Part shown: positions 8,067 to 16,226 of the stretch, in pieces
Layout of the letters: each line of letters opens with the position of its first letter
Position numbering within the stretch: position 1 is the stretch's first letter
Assembly: GCA_947589095.1 (NCBI GenBank)
Contig: CANQBX010000007.1
Coordinates: 1 to 64,000, forward strand
Direction: 5' to 3'
Length of the DNA: 64,000 nt
Source of the DNA: an uncultured Lachnospiraceae bacterium
GTDB taxonomy: Bacteria > Bacillota > Clostridia > Lachnospirales > Lachnospiraceae
Notes under the pieces: generated by a model
What the model saw: the letters and a program-made list of their open reading frames with translations, nothing else
The model's database searches: none
Told to the model about the DNA's origin: nothing
Program-made: the position numbers and the translations under genes

Positions 8067-8095
8067 TTGACATTGTCTGTAGCATGTGTTATATT
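8067..8095 (+). promoter_or_regulatory. Consensus sigma-A promoter of the sdpR-sdpI module
   Basis: TTGACA (8067-8072), 17-base spacer, TATATT (8090-8095). It is immediately followed by the palindrome at 8099, so a bound repressor would block initiation. Confidence 0.85.
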
Positions 8096-8098
8096 ATA

Positions 8099-8123
8099 TT
8101 TAACATTTAAGCTAAATGTTAAA
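8099..8123 (+). promoter_or_regulatory. Palindromic operator for the ArsR/SdpR-type repressor
   Basis: A perfect inverted repeat: TTTAACATTTA (8099-8109), spacer AGC, TAAATGTTAAA (8113-8123). It overlaps the expected transcription start, 18 bases before the sdpR-like ATG. Size, AT-richness and position fit an ArsR-family dimer site, indicating autorepression. Confidence 0.8.
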
Positions 8124-8140
8124 TATGGAGGCTGATTTTC

Positions 8141-8443
8141 ATGGGAATGCAGGACACATTAAGGGCGCTGGCGGATCCGACCCGGCGTGAAATCTTAAAT
8201 CTCCTGAAACCGGGCCGAATGTCCGCCGGTGAGATCGCGGAACATTTCCCGGTCAGCGGCGCGTCCATTTCCAGGCATCTGTCGGTCTTAAAGGACGCGG
8301 ATCTGATCCGGGACCAACGGGAGGGAAAGTACATTTTCTATGAACTGAACGTGTCGGTTCTGGAGGAGATCATGCTCTGGATCACGGATCTGACGGAAGA
8401 GAGCGGCCGCATTATGAAGCTTGGCACTGCAAAGGAGGAATAA
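8141..8443 (+). CDS. sdpR: ArsR-family autorepressor, SdpR-like
   Basis: The protein has 100 residues. It has MQDTLRALADPTRREILNLL and GRMSAGEIAEHFPVSGASIS, the winged-helix ArsR core in the form seen in the SdpR subfamily, then SRHLSVLKDADLIRDQREGKYIFYELN forming the recognition helix and wing. No metal-binding cysteines are present, so it is not an As/Cd sensor. The next gene is an SdpI homologue starting right after its stop (TAAATG). In Bacillus, SdpR is titrated by toxin-bound SdpI at the membrane, relieving repression; a similar circuit is inferred here. Confidence 0.88.
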   Translation: MGMQDTLRALADPTRREILNLLKPGRMSAGEIAEHFPVSGASISRHLSVLKDADLIRDQREGKYIFYELNVSVLEEIMLWITDLTEESGRIMKLGTAKEE

Positions 8444-9754
8444 ATGCGTCGTCCGGATGAGGATTTCTCACTTATCATGAAGCAGTATAAATGGCAGATC
8501 ATTCTGTCGACGATCCTGGTGCTTCTGCCGGCCGCTGCCGGGTTCTTCCTGCTGGCCGCCGCGGGAAGCGCGTCATCGGAGGCCGGAGGAATCGCCTCCT
8601 CGGTCGCGGGCGGACGCCTGAAAGCAATGATCGTTATGTCGCTGTTCTGTCTGCCGAACCATTTTCTCGCGGTCTGGCTTACGCTGCGCGATCCGAAGAA
8701 CCGGGAGCGGAACCGGCAGATGATAAGCTTTATCTTCTGGATCTGTCCGGTCATATCGATCTTCAGCTGCGGCAGCATGTACCGGATCTATACCGGCGCC
8801 CGCGCGGATCAGGGCACGGGCATATCCGTATGTATGGGGCTGATGTTTATTGTTTTGGGAAATTATCTGCCTAAGACCGGACAGAATCACACAGTGGGAA
8901 TCCGCGTGCCGTGGACACTGGCGGATGAAGAGAACTGGAATGCGACGCATCGGTTCGGCGGCCGGGTCTGGGTCGCCGGCGGATTCATTACGATGATCGG
9001 AAGTTTCCTTCCCGGGACGCTGGGACACAGGATCGTGCCGGCGGCGCTTCTGGTGGTCGCTTTGGCTCCGATTCTTTATTCTTATCTGTATTATCGAAGA
9101 CAAAGGAAGCAGAGGAGGCTGTCCGAAACACAGATATCGCAGGGCGCTCAGATGAATCCGAAACGAATGAATTCAAGTCAAACAGATATGGGCGTGAAGA
9201 ATGCCGGAAAAACATCTGCCGAATATGATAAAGCAGGTAATGCGGAGAGAATTGCAACCAGTGAAAAAACCGTTTACGAGGTAAGAAATGTATACGGAGA
9301 AAGGATCTCTACAGAAACAAAAAATACTCCTCTTGCAAGTAAAAAGAGCATATATACTACATCCGCAGTTTCTCTCGGAATCCTCGCTGCAATTCTCATC
9401 GGAACGGCGGTGCTTATGTTCACCGGCAATATCCGCTGCGAGTTTGCGGACGAAGCATTCACGATCAAAGCCTTTTACTGGGATGATCTGACGGTCGCCT
9501 ACGACGAGATCGACAGCCTGGAACTGCGGGAGTACGGTGTTCCTGGCTATCGAAGCTTCGGCTTCGGAAATGCACGGCTGGGGATGGGAACATTCGAGAA
9601 TGAAGAGTTCGGCTCGTATACGCGCTATACCTATGCAGGAAGCCAACCCTGTCTTGTAATCGAAGCAGGCGGTGAGACATTGGTCTTAAACGGAAAGAAT
9701 GAAGCGGAAACCCTGGCAATCTATGAACGGCTGAAGGCTGAGATTTCTAATTGA
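8444..9754 (+). CDS. SdpI-family immunity/sensor membrane protein with C-terminal PH-like domain
   Basis: The protein has 436 residues. It has a DUF1648/SdpI-type arrangement of membrane helices: segments near 15-35, 62-82, 90-108, 120-140, 182-200 and 203-220. The family signatures LGNYLPKTGQNHTVGIRVPWTL and WNATHRFGGRVWVAGG are present. A polar linker (residues ~225-300) leads to a further membrane helix and a C-terminal beta-rich domain like the small bacterial PH domains (FTIKAFYWDDLTVAYDEIDS ... ETLAIYERLKAEI). SdpI confers immunity to the SdpC killing factor and transduces its presence. No sdpC-like toxin gene is visible, so it may guard against other strains. Confidence 0.85.
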   Translation: MRRPDEDFSLIMKQYKWQIILSTILVLLPAAAGFFLLAAAGSASSEAGGIASSVAGGRLKAMIVMSLFCLPNHFLAVWLTLRDPKNRERNRQMISFIFWICPVISIFSCGSMYRIYTGARADQGTGISVCMGLMFIVLGNYLPKTGQNHTVGIRVPWTLADEENWNATHRFGGRVWVAGGFITMIGSFLPGTLGHRIVPAALLVVALAPILYSYLYYRRQRKQRRLSETQISQGAQMNPKRMNSSQTDMGVKNAGKTSAEYDKAGNAERIATSEKTVYEVRNVYGERISTETKNTPLASKKSIYTTSAVSLGILAAILIGTAVLMFTGNIRCEFADEAFTIKAFYWDDLTVAYDEIDSLELREYGVPGYRSFGFGNARLGMGTFENEEFGSYTRYTYAGSQPCLVIEAGGETLVLNGKNEAETLAIYERLKAEISN

Positions 9755-9829
9755 TTGAAAATTCGTTTTCACTTGGATGTACAGGGTTCATAAAAGCAGC
9801 GAAAAAATATAAGGAGGGAATGAAGAATT

Positions 9830-10618
9830 ATGGAATGGGGAACGGTTTCAATGGCCAGCATGGCCGGAATGGTATTTTCACTGATCGTATCGATGGGACT
9901 GCCGGTCATACTGGCGGTTCTGTTCAGCAGGAAATTCAAAGGGCAGCTGATTACCATCTTTGTCGGCGCGGGAACATTTATCTTTTTCGCGATGATCCTG
10001 GAGCAGCTTCTGCACGCGGTGGTTCTGTCCGCCGCTGGAACAGCGCTGACCTCCAGTCTCTTTCTATACGCGCTGTACGGCGGACTGGCAGCGGCGCTGT
10101 TCGAGGAGACCGGCCGCTATATTGCCATGCGTTTCTTCATGAAGAATAATCTGAACCGTGCGAATGCCCTGATGTACGGCGTAGGCCACGGCGGCGTCGA
10201 AGCGATCATGCTGATGGGCATGGTCTCCGTCAACAATCTTGTCACATCGACAATGATCAACAGCGGCAGCATCTCGGAGGTTATGGCCCAGCTGGACGCG
10301 GCGACGGCCCAGCTGACTTACGAGCAGCTGACGGCGCTTTGGCAGACGCCGGCATATATGTTCTACATGGGCGGGGTGGAGCGCGTATCCGCTCTGTTAT
10401 TGCAGATCGGGCTTTCGCTCTTTATGTTCCGCGCAGTGAAGAACGGCCGGAGAAACTGCCTGCTGCTGGCGTTCGGGGTACATTTCCTGGTGGATTTCCT
10501 GACGGTGATCGCTTCGGATTTCCTTCCCACGCTGACGCTGGAACTGGCGCTTGTCGTGATTTCCGCGGCAGTGATCTGGTACGCCGTCCGGATCTGCTGG
10601 GAAGAGAATCAGGCATAA
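9830..10618 (+). CDS. YhfC-family intramembrane protease
   Basis: The protein has 262 residues with about seven predicted membrane helices. YhfC-family signatures are clear: LAAALFEETGRYIAMRFFM with paired glutamates, and YGVGHGGVEAIMLMG with His and Glu, the putative active site within the membrane. The family is related to CPBP/PrsW-type glutamic intramembrane proteases. It follows the SdpI gene by 75 bases with its own AGGAGG, and probably shares the operon. Proximity to SdpR/SdpI suggests a role in processing or resisting membrane-active peptides. Substrate unknown. Confidence 0.82.
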   Translation: MEWGTVSMASMAGMVFSLIVSMGLPVILAVLFSRKFKGQLITIFVGAGTFIFFAMILEQLLHAVVLSAAGTALTSSLFLYALYGGLAAALFEETGRYIAMRFFMKNNLNRANALMYGVGHGGVEAIMLMGMVSVNNLVTSTMINSGSISEVMAQLDAATAQLTYEQLTALWQTPAYMFYMGGVERVSALLLQIGLSLFMFRAVKNGRRNCLLLAFGVHFLVDFLTVIASDFLPTLTLELALVVISAAVIWYAVRICWEENQA

Positions 10619-10692
10619 AGAAACCGGCATATTCCGGTAGCTAAAATTTCACTTCTTTCTTGATTTTACCAGAAGAATAAGGTATTGTATGT

Positions 10693-10722
10693 AGTGGAGC
10701 GGCGGAAGCGGCTCCACTTTTC
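10693..10722 (+). terminator. Hairpin with short T tract, weak terminator
   Basis: AGTGGAGC (10693-10700) pairs with GCTCCACT (10711-10718), followed by four T residues. It lies 75 bases after the YhfC-like gene, so it probably ends the sdpR-sdpI-yhfC transcript. Confidence 0.55.
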
Positions 10723-10869
10723 CACGCGATGCGGTACCGTTATATATGTTATCGCGATATTTGGCAGATGACGGATTCTTACGACGTCGAAAAAAGAAAC
10801 AGAATACTGTGTATGACGCATCGCACACTGACAGAGAAAGCCACTGACAGAGAAAGCGAGGAATATCAG

Positions 10870-11673
10870 TTGAAGATTACTCTTTTGGGAACCGGCAACG
10901 CAGCCGTAACGGAATGCTATAATACCTGTTTTGTCCTGGAGGATGCCGGACAGTATCTGATGGTGGACGGAGGGGGCGGCAATGAAGTGCTGCACCGGCT
11001 GAAGGCCGCGGGATATGACTGGAAGGATATGCGGCATATTTTTGTGACCCATAAGCATATCGACCATCTGCTGGGCATCGTATGGATGATCCGCCTGATC
11101 ACCCAGAACATGCACCGTGGCAAATACGACGGCGAAGCCTGGATTTACGCCCATGATGAGGTGGTCGATATCCTGACGAAGATCGCGGAGATGGTACTGG
11201 AGAAGAAGACGCTGCATTTCATCGGCGAGCGGCTGCATTTCGTGACGCTTACGGACGGTGATGAATTCGAGGCCATGGGACACCGTTTCCGGGTGTTCGA
11301 TATCCAGTCCACGAAGGCGAAGCAGTACGGCTTTACGGTGGAGTACGGCGATGGAAAGAAGCTGACCTGCTGCGGCGACGAGCCTTACTGCGACTATGAG
11401 GAGCCCTACGCCGCCGGCAGCGACTGGCTGCTGCATGAGGCGTTCTGCCTCTATTCCCAGGCGGATATCTTCGATCCGTACAAGAAGAATCACTCCACGG
11501 TGAAGGATGCCTGCGAACTGGCGGAGCGGCTGGGCGTGAAGAACCTGATCCTTTACCACACGGAGGACAAGAACATCCGGAACCGCAAAGAACTTTATAC
11601 GGCGGAAGGAAAGCAGTATTATCACGGCAATCTTTTCGTGCCGGACGATATGGAGGTCATTTCGCTTGACTGA
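10870..11673 (+). CDS. MBL-fold metallohydrolase, RNase Z-like
   Basis: The protein has 267 residues from a TTG start. KITLLGTGNAAVTECYNTC is the typical first strand of ribonuclease-Z-like MBL proteins. Metal ligands are visible in THKHIDHLLG (H-x-H-x-D-H), with later His residues in LLHEAFCL, NHSTVKDA and LYHTED. I chose TTG at 10870 rather than the upstream ATG at 10729 because GCGAGGA is 7 bases upstream and the preceding 47 residues are unlike the family. The ligands suggest an active hydrolase, but the long tRNA-binding arm of true RNase Z is not obvious, so no specific substrate is given. Confidence 0.82.
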   Translation: MKITLLGTGNAAVTECYNTCFVLEDAGQYLMVDGGGGNEVLHRLKAAGYDWKDMRHIFVTHKHIDHLLGIVWMIRLITQNMHRGKYDGEAWIYAHDEVVDILTKIAEMVLEKKTLHFIGERLHFVTLTDGDEFEAMGHRFRVFDIQSTKAKQYGFTVEYGDGKKLTCCGDEPYCDYEEPYAAGSDWLLHEAFCLYSQADIFDPYKKNHSTVKDACELAERLGVKNLILYHTEDKNIRNRKELYTAEGKQYYHGNLFVPDDMEVISLD

Positions 11674-11762
11674 CGCGGGATGATAAGGAAGGCATTTCGT
11701 TTGACGGATGAGGCTTGCCGCACAGGCAAAGCGCGTTTTGCAGGAAGGAGCAGGGATCGCTT

Positions 11763-12743
11763 ATGAACCGACCGCCGCTTGTCATACTTACGGGTCCCAC
11801 GGCCGTGGGAAAGACGGACCTGTCGATCCGTCTGGCCAAAGCAATCGGCGGAGAGATCGTCAGCGCCGATTCCATGCAGGTCTACCGCCATATGGATATC
11901 GGCTCCGCCAAAGTGACGCCGGAGGAAATGGACGGCGTTCCCCACCATCTGATCGATGTGCTGGAGCCGACGGATGATTTCAATGTAGTCGCGTTCCAGG
12001 CTATGGCGAAAGAAGCGCTGCGCGGCATTTACAGCCGCGGACATATTCCGGTCGTGGCGGGAGGTACCGGATTCTATATTCAGGCGCTTCTGTACGACAT
12101 TGATTTTACGGAAAATGATGTCGATACGGCTCTGCGCCGTGATCTGGAGCAGCTTGCGGCCGAACGCGGGCCGGAATACCTCCACGCGATGCTTAAGGAG
12201 ATCGATCCGGCGTCCGCTGACGCGATCCATTCCAACAATATCAAACGGACGATCCGTGCCATCGAGTTCTACCGGCAGACCGGTACGCCCATTTCCGTTC
12301 ATAATGAGGAGCAGAGGGCCAAAGAATCCCCTTATCATTTTCTTTACTACGTCCTGACCACGGACCGGGCCGCGCTTTACGAGCGGATCGACCGTCGGGT
12401 GGAGCGGATGATGGAACAGGGTCTTTTGGAGGAAGTGCGGCGTCTTGCCGCTATGGGCTGCGACCGGCATATGGTTTCCATGCAGGGGCTGGGGTACAAG
12501 GAGATTCTGGCTTATCTGGAAGGAGAATATACCCTGGAGGAAGCCGTTCGGGTCATCAAGCGGGACACCCGGCATTTCGCCAAGCGGCAGATCACATGGT
12601 TTAAGCGGGAGCGAGAGGTACGGTGGCTGAATCTGCCCGATTTTGATAATGACAGAGCAAAGGTTCTGGAACACATCCTGAAGGAAATGAATGAAAAGCA
12701 GATGCTGTGCGGAAAGCAAATACAAGAAATAGAGCAGGCGTAA
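11763..12743 (+). CDS. miaA: tRNA dimethylallyltransferase
   Basis: The protein has 326 residues. MiaA transfers a dimethylallyl group to N6 of A37 in tRNAs reading UNN codons. The P-loop is ILTGPTAVGKTDLSI; further family blocks are GEIVSADSMQVYRHMDIGSAK, PHHLIDVLEPTDDFNVVAFQ and VVAGGTGFYIQALLY. C-terminal LGYKEILAYLEGE and RHFAKRQITWFKRE are also diagnostic. I chose the ATG at 11763 because it directly precedes NRPPLVILTGPT; the upstream in-frame extension is not conserved in character. The MGL-like gene follows 18 bases later. Confidence 0.97.
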   Translation: MNRPPLVILTGPTAVGKTDLSIRLAKAIGGEIVSADSMQVYRHMDIGSAKVTPEEMDGVPHHLIDVLEPTDDFNVVAFQAMAKEALRGIYSRGHIPVVAGGTGFYIQALLYDIDFTENDVDTALRRDLEQLAAERGPEYLHAMLKEIDPASADAIHSNNIKRTIRAIEFYRQTGTPISVHNEEQRAKESPYHFLYYVLTTDRAALYERIDRRVERMMEQGLLEEVRRLAAMGCDRHMVSMQGLGYKEILAYLEGEYTLEEAVRVIKRDTRHFAKRQITWFKREREVRWLNLPDFDNDRAKVLEHILKEMNEKQMLCGKQIQEIEQA

Positions 12744-12761
12744 AAAGGAGATCTTAAGAGC

Positions 12762-14048
12762 ATGCATTCCGATTTAAACAATATGTACAGAAATCTCGGT
12801 ATCAGCGAAAAAGTGCTGAACTTTGCCGCATCGGTAGAGGCGGCTTTAAAGCCGCGTTTTGAGGCGATCGACGCCAGGGCTGAGTATAATCAGCTGAAGG
12901 TCCTTAAGGCCATGCAGGACAACCGTGTCAGCGACATCCATTTCGCGGCGACCACCGGTTACGGCTATAACGATATCGGCCGCGATACGCTGGAGCAGGT
13001 CTACGCTTCCTGCTTTCATACGGAGGCGGCTCTGGTCCGCCCCCAGCTCATGAGCGGTACACATGCGCTCCATATCGCGCTTTCCGGCAACCTGCGTCCG
13101 GGGGATGAACTTCTGTCTCCGGCGGGCGGCCCCTACGACACGCTGGAGGAAGTGATCGGCATACGCCCGTCCGTCGGTTCTCTGGCCGAGTACGGCATTT
13201 CCTACCGGCAGGTAGACCTGCTGCCGGACGGAACCTTTGACTATGAGAATATAGCGAAAGCGGTCAATGAGAAGACGAAGCTGGTCACGATTCAGCGATC
13301 CAAAGGCTACGCGGCCCGGCCCACCTTTTCGGTGGAGCAGATCGGGCAGCTGATCTCATTTGTGAAAAAGATCAAGCCGGACGTGATCTGCATGGTGGAT
13401 AACTGTTACGGGGAATTCGTCGAGACCATCGAACCCACCGATGTGGGCGCGGATATGATCGTCGGCTCCCTGATCAAGAATCCAGGCGGCGGGCTTGCGC
13501 CGATCGGAGGCTATATCGCGGGACGCGGCGACTGCATCGACCGCGCGTCCTACCGATTAAGCGCGCCGGGACTGGGCAGGGAAGTCGGTGCGAGCCTCGG
13601 GCTTAACCAGTCGCTCTATCAGGGCTTTTTCCTGGCGCCGACCGTAGTAGCCGGTGCGTTAAAGGGAGCGGTCTTCGCGGCGAATGTCTATGAGAAGCTG
13701 GGCTTCTCCGTCCATCCGAACGGAACGGAGGAGCGGCACGACATCATTCAGGCCGTTACCTTCGGCAGGCCGGAGGCGGTCGTCGCCTTCTGCGAGGGGA
13801 TCCAGGCGGCGGCGCCCGTGGACAGCTATGTGAAGCCGGAGCCGTGGGATATGCCGGGGTATGATTCGCCGGTCATCATGGCTGCCGGCGCCTTTGTGCA
13901 GGGCTCGTCCATCGAGCTGAGCGCGGACGCGCCCATCCGGCCTCCGTATACGGTATTTTTCCAGGGCGGTCTGACCTGGTACCATGCGAAGCTGGGAATT
14001 TTAAAATCCCTGCAGGCCCTGTTCGACGCGGGAATTGCAAGTGAATAA
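12762..14048 (+). CDS. Methionine gamma-lyase family (aluminium-resistance/YnbB-like) PLP protein
   Basis: The 428-residue protein belongs to the PLP-dependent Cys/Met-metabolism-related family annotated as aluminium resistance protein or YnbB. Blocks include HFAATTGYGYNDIGRDTLEQ, SGTHALHIALSGNLRPGDEL, VDNCYGEFVE (Asp contacts the PLP ring nitrogen) and GSLIKNPGGGLAPIGGY, whose Lys forms the Schiff base. A C-S lyase-like reaction is inferred from the family; true physiological substrates are not established. Directly downstream of miaA with AAGGAG before the ATG, in the arrangement commonly seen in Clostridia. Confidence 0.88.
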   Translation: MHSDLNNMYRNLGISEKVLNFAASVEAALKPRFEAIDARAEYNQLKVLKAMQDNRVSDIHFAATTGYGYNDIGRDTLEQVYASCFHTEAALVRPQLMSGTHALHIALSGNLRPGDELLSPAGGPYDTLEEVIGIRPSVGSLAEYGISYRQVDLLPDGTFDYENIAKAVNEKTKLVTIQRSKGYAARPTFSVEQIGQLISFVKKIKPDVICMVDNCYGEFVETIEPTDVGADMIVGSLIKNPGGGLAPIGGYIAGRGDCIDRASYRLSAPGLGREVGASLGLNQSLYQGFFLAPTVVAGALKGAVFAANVYEKLGFSVHPNGTEERHDIIQAVTFGRPEAVVAFCEGIQAAAPVDSYVKPEPWDMPGYDSPVIMAAGAFVQGSSIELSADAPIRPPYTVFFQGGLTWYHAKLGILKSLQALFDAGIASE

Positions 14049-14167
14049 CTATTACATTTTCATTACTTTTTGTAAATCCTGTATACATCAATACCAGTTT
14101 ATGGTAAACTATATATAGTATGTCCATTTCCGATAACGCACTTGGAGAGCTGCAGACCGGAGGTTAT

Positions 14168-14866
14168 ATGGACAACAGAAAGATGAAAGATATTCCCGCG
14201 GAGAGCCGTCCCTATGAACGGTGCGTACGGATGGGGCCGGAAGCGCTGAATGATGAGGAGCTGCTGTCCATCATCATACGGACCGGCAGCCGCGGACAGA
14301 ATTCCCTGGAGACTGCCAGACAGATCCTTGCGCTCAGTTATCCGGAGGATGGGATCCTGGGCCTTGGCCATCTGTCCCTGCAGGATCTGACAGGTATAGA
14401 CGGGATCGGTACCGTCAAAGGGATCCAGCTGCTCTGTATCGGCGAGCTGTCCAGACGGATCAGCAAGCGTTTCGCCATTTCCCGAATCCGGGTTTTCAAT
14501 CTGCCGGAAGAGGTGGTGAACTACTATATGGAAGATATGCGCCATATGGAGCAGGAACAGCTTTACGCCATGTATCTGGACATGAAGCACCGCCTGATCA
14601 AGGATATGCTCATTTCCAAGGGAACCGCCGGCGCGACGATCATATCCCCTCGGGAGATCTTTATCGAGGCGGTTCGCTGCCGCGCCACGGGTGTGATCCT
14701 TGTCCACAATCATCCCAGCGGCGATCCTACGCCCAGCTATCAGGACTGCCTGCTGACGAAGAGGGTGCAGGAGTCGGGGAATCTCCTGGGTATCCAGCTG
14801 CTGGACCATGTGGTGATCGGCGACCATGCCTACTGCAGCTTTAAAAGAGAAGGAAAACTAGAATGA
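14168..14866 (+). CDS. radC: RadC-family JAB-domain protein
   Basis: The protein has 232 residues. The N-terminal RadC block is MKDIPAESRPYERCVRMGPEALNDEELLSIIIRTGS with a helix-hairpin-helix (LTGIDGIGTVKGIQL). The C-terminal JAB/MPN domain has the metal motif VHNHPSGDPTPSYQD (H-x-H-P-x-G-x-x-x-P-S-x-x-D). The ATG at 14168 has CGGAGG 5 bases upstream. It overlaps mreC as ATGA. Despite the name, RadC is not an established DNA repair factor; the domain suggests a metallo-hydrolase. The position ahead of mreCD is typical of Firmicutes. Confidence 0.93.
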   Translation: MDNRKMKDIPAESRPYERCVRMGPEALNDEELLSIIIRTGSRGQNSLETARQILALSYPEDGILGLGHLSLQDLTGIDGIGTVKGIQLLCIGELSRRISKRFAISRIRVFNLPEEVVNYYMEDMRHMEQEQLYAMYLDMKHRLIKDMLISKGTAGATIISPREIFIEAVRCRATGVILVHNHPSGDPTPSYQDCLLTKRVQESGNLLGIQLLDHVVIGDHAYCSFKREGKLE

Positions 14867-15708
14867 ACTCCAAATATAACCGCTATATTCTGATCGGACT
14901 GACCGTATTCTGCCTTGCGCTGATCGTCGTGACCACGTTCACGGATCAGTGGCTGGCGCCGCTGCGTACGGCGGTAGGCTACCTGGTAACGCCGATCCAG
15001 ACAGGCGTCAACCGTGTCGGCGTCGCGGTCTACGATGATGTGGCAGATTACACAAAGCTGAAATCCGCTCTTGCGGAGAATGAAGAGCTGCGCAGGCAGA
15101 TCGGGGAACTGACCGAGGAGAATAACCGTCTGACCTCGGAAGTTTTTGAGCTGGACAGGCTGCGGGAACTGTACGAGCTGGATCAGGAGTATATGCAGTA
15201 TGAGAAGACAGCCGCGCGGGTCATTGCCAATGATTCCGGCGACTGGTTCCAGGTCTTCCGCGTGGATAAGGGTTCGGCGGACGGCATACAGGAAGGGAAT
15301 AACGTCCTGGCCGGCGGCGGCCTGGTTGGAATCGTCACCGATGTGGGCGCCCATTACGCCACGGTTCGATCCATTATTGACGATTCCAGCCGTGTCAGCG
15401 CTATGGCCCTTCAGTCCGGCGACACCTGCATCGTAGGCGGAGACCTGACCCTTTACCGGGAAGGGCGGCTTACGATCTCCAATATCCAGAAAGACGGCGA
15501 TGTGAAGGATGGCGACAGGATCGTTACGTCGAACATCAGCTCCAGCTATCTTCCCGGTATTCTGATCGGCTACGCCAAGGATATTACCCTGGACAACAAT
15601 CAGCTGACCAGTTCCGGCTATCTGGTTCCGGTGGCGGAATTCCATAATCTCCGGGAGGTCCTGATCATCACCGATGTGAAGGAGACCGGCGATCCGGAGG
15701 TGGAATGA
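14863..15708 (+). CDS. mreC: Rod shape-determining protein MreC
   Basis: This 281-residue protein scaffolds the lateral wall elongasome. It has a short cytoplasmic N-terminus, one membrane helix (residues ~7-27), a coiled coil (~60-100; ENEELRRQIGELTEENNRLTS), then the beta-barrel periplasm-facing-type domain (RVIANDSGDWFQVFRVDKGS, GLVGIVTDVGAHYATVRSI). It overlaps radC upstream (ATGA) and mreD downstream (ATGATG). No mreB lies in the window, so the actin homologue must be elsewhere. Confidence 0.95.
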   Translation: MNSKYNRYILIGLTVFCLALIVVTTFTDQWLAPLRTAVGYLVTPIQTGVNRVGVAVYDDVADYTKLKSALAENEELRRQIGELTEENNRLTSEVFELDRLRELYELDQEYMQYEKTAARVIANDSGDWFQVFRVDKGSADGIQEGNNVLAGGGLVGIVTDVGAHYATVRSIIDDSSRVSAMALQSGDTCIVGGDLTLYREGRLTISNIQKDGDVKDGDRIVTSNISSSYLPGILIGYAKDITLDNNQLTSSGYLVPVAEFHNLREVLIITDVKETGDPEVE

Positions 15709-16226
15709 TGAGGCGTGCGCTTGTCAATCTGGCTCTGATCCTTGTGGCGTTCACGATCCAGAACTGCGTGTTCCCCCTGATCCCTGTGCTGGTATCGACG
15801 CCGAACCTGCTGCTGATCCTGACGTTCTCCTTCGGCTTTATGGACGGGCGGAGGATGGGGATGCTCTACGGTGTCCTGGCCGGACTTATGCTGGATCTGT
15901 TTTACAGCGGGCCATTCGGCTTCTACACGCTGTTTTATGTATACGTCGGATACATCAACGGAATCTGTACGAAGTATTTTTATGAGGATTATGTCACGGT
16001 TCCCCTGCTCTTAAGCGTCGCAAATGAACTGGCCTACAATCTTTATGTGTACGTATTCCGTTTCCTGATCCGGGGACGTCTGGATTTCATGTACTATTTC
16101 CGGGAGCTGATGGTGCCGGAGACGATCTTTACCGTTGTAACGACCCTGTTCCTTTACCGGCTGCTGCTCTTTATCAACAGGAAGCTTAAGGACTATGAAA
16201 GCGGGAGGGATACCACCCTTGTTTAA
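15705..16226 (+). CDS. mreD: Rod shape-determining protein MreD
   Basis: The 173-residue integral membrane protein has about five helices and the MreD pattern FTIQNCVFPLIP, PNLLLILTFSFGFMDGRRMG, YGVLAGLMLDLFYSGPFGFY. It works with MreC, RodA and PBP2 in side-wall synthesis. It overlaps mreC by four bases and the PBP2 gene by 32 bases, implying tight translational coupling. Confidence 0.92.
   Translation: MMRRALVNLALILVAFTIQNCVFPLIPVLVSTPNLLLILTFSFGFMDGRRMGMLYGVLAGLMLDLFYSGPFGFYTLFYVYVGYINGICTKYFYEDYVTVPLLLSVANELAYNLYVYVFRFLIRGRLDFMYYFRELMVPETIFTVVTTLFLYRLLLFINRKLKDYESGRDTTLV

Noticed and set aside
10729-10869. ATG start 47 codons upstream for the MBL-fold protein
   Set aside because: The extension is unlike the family, and TTG at 10870 has a good ribosome site and the conserved first strand.
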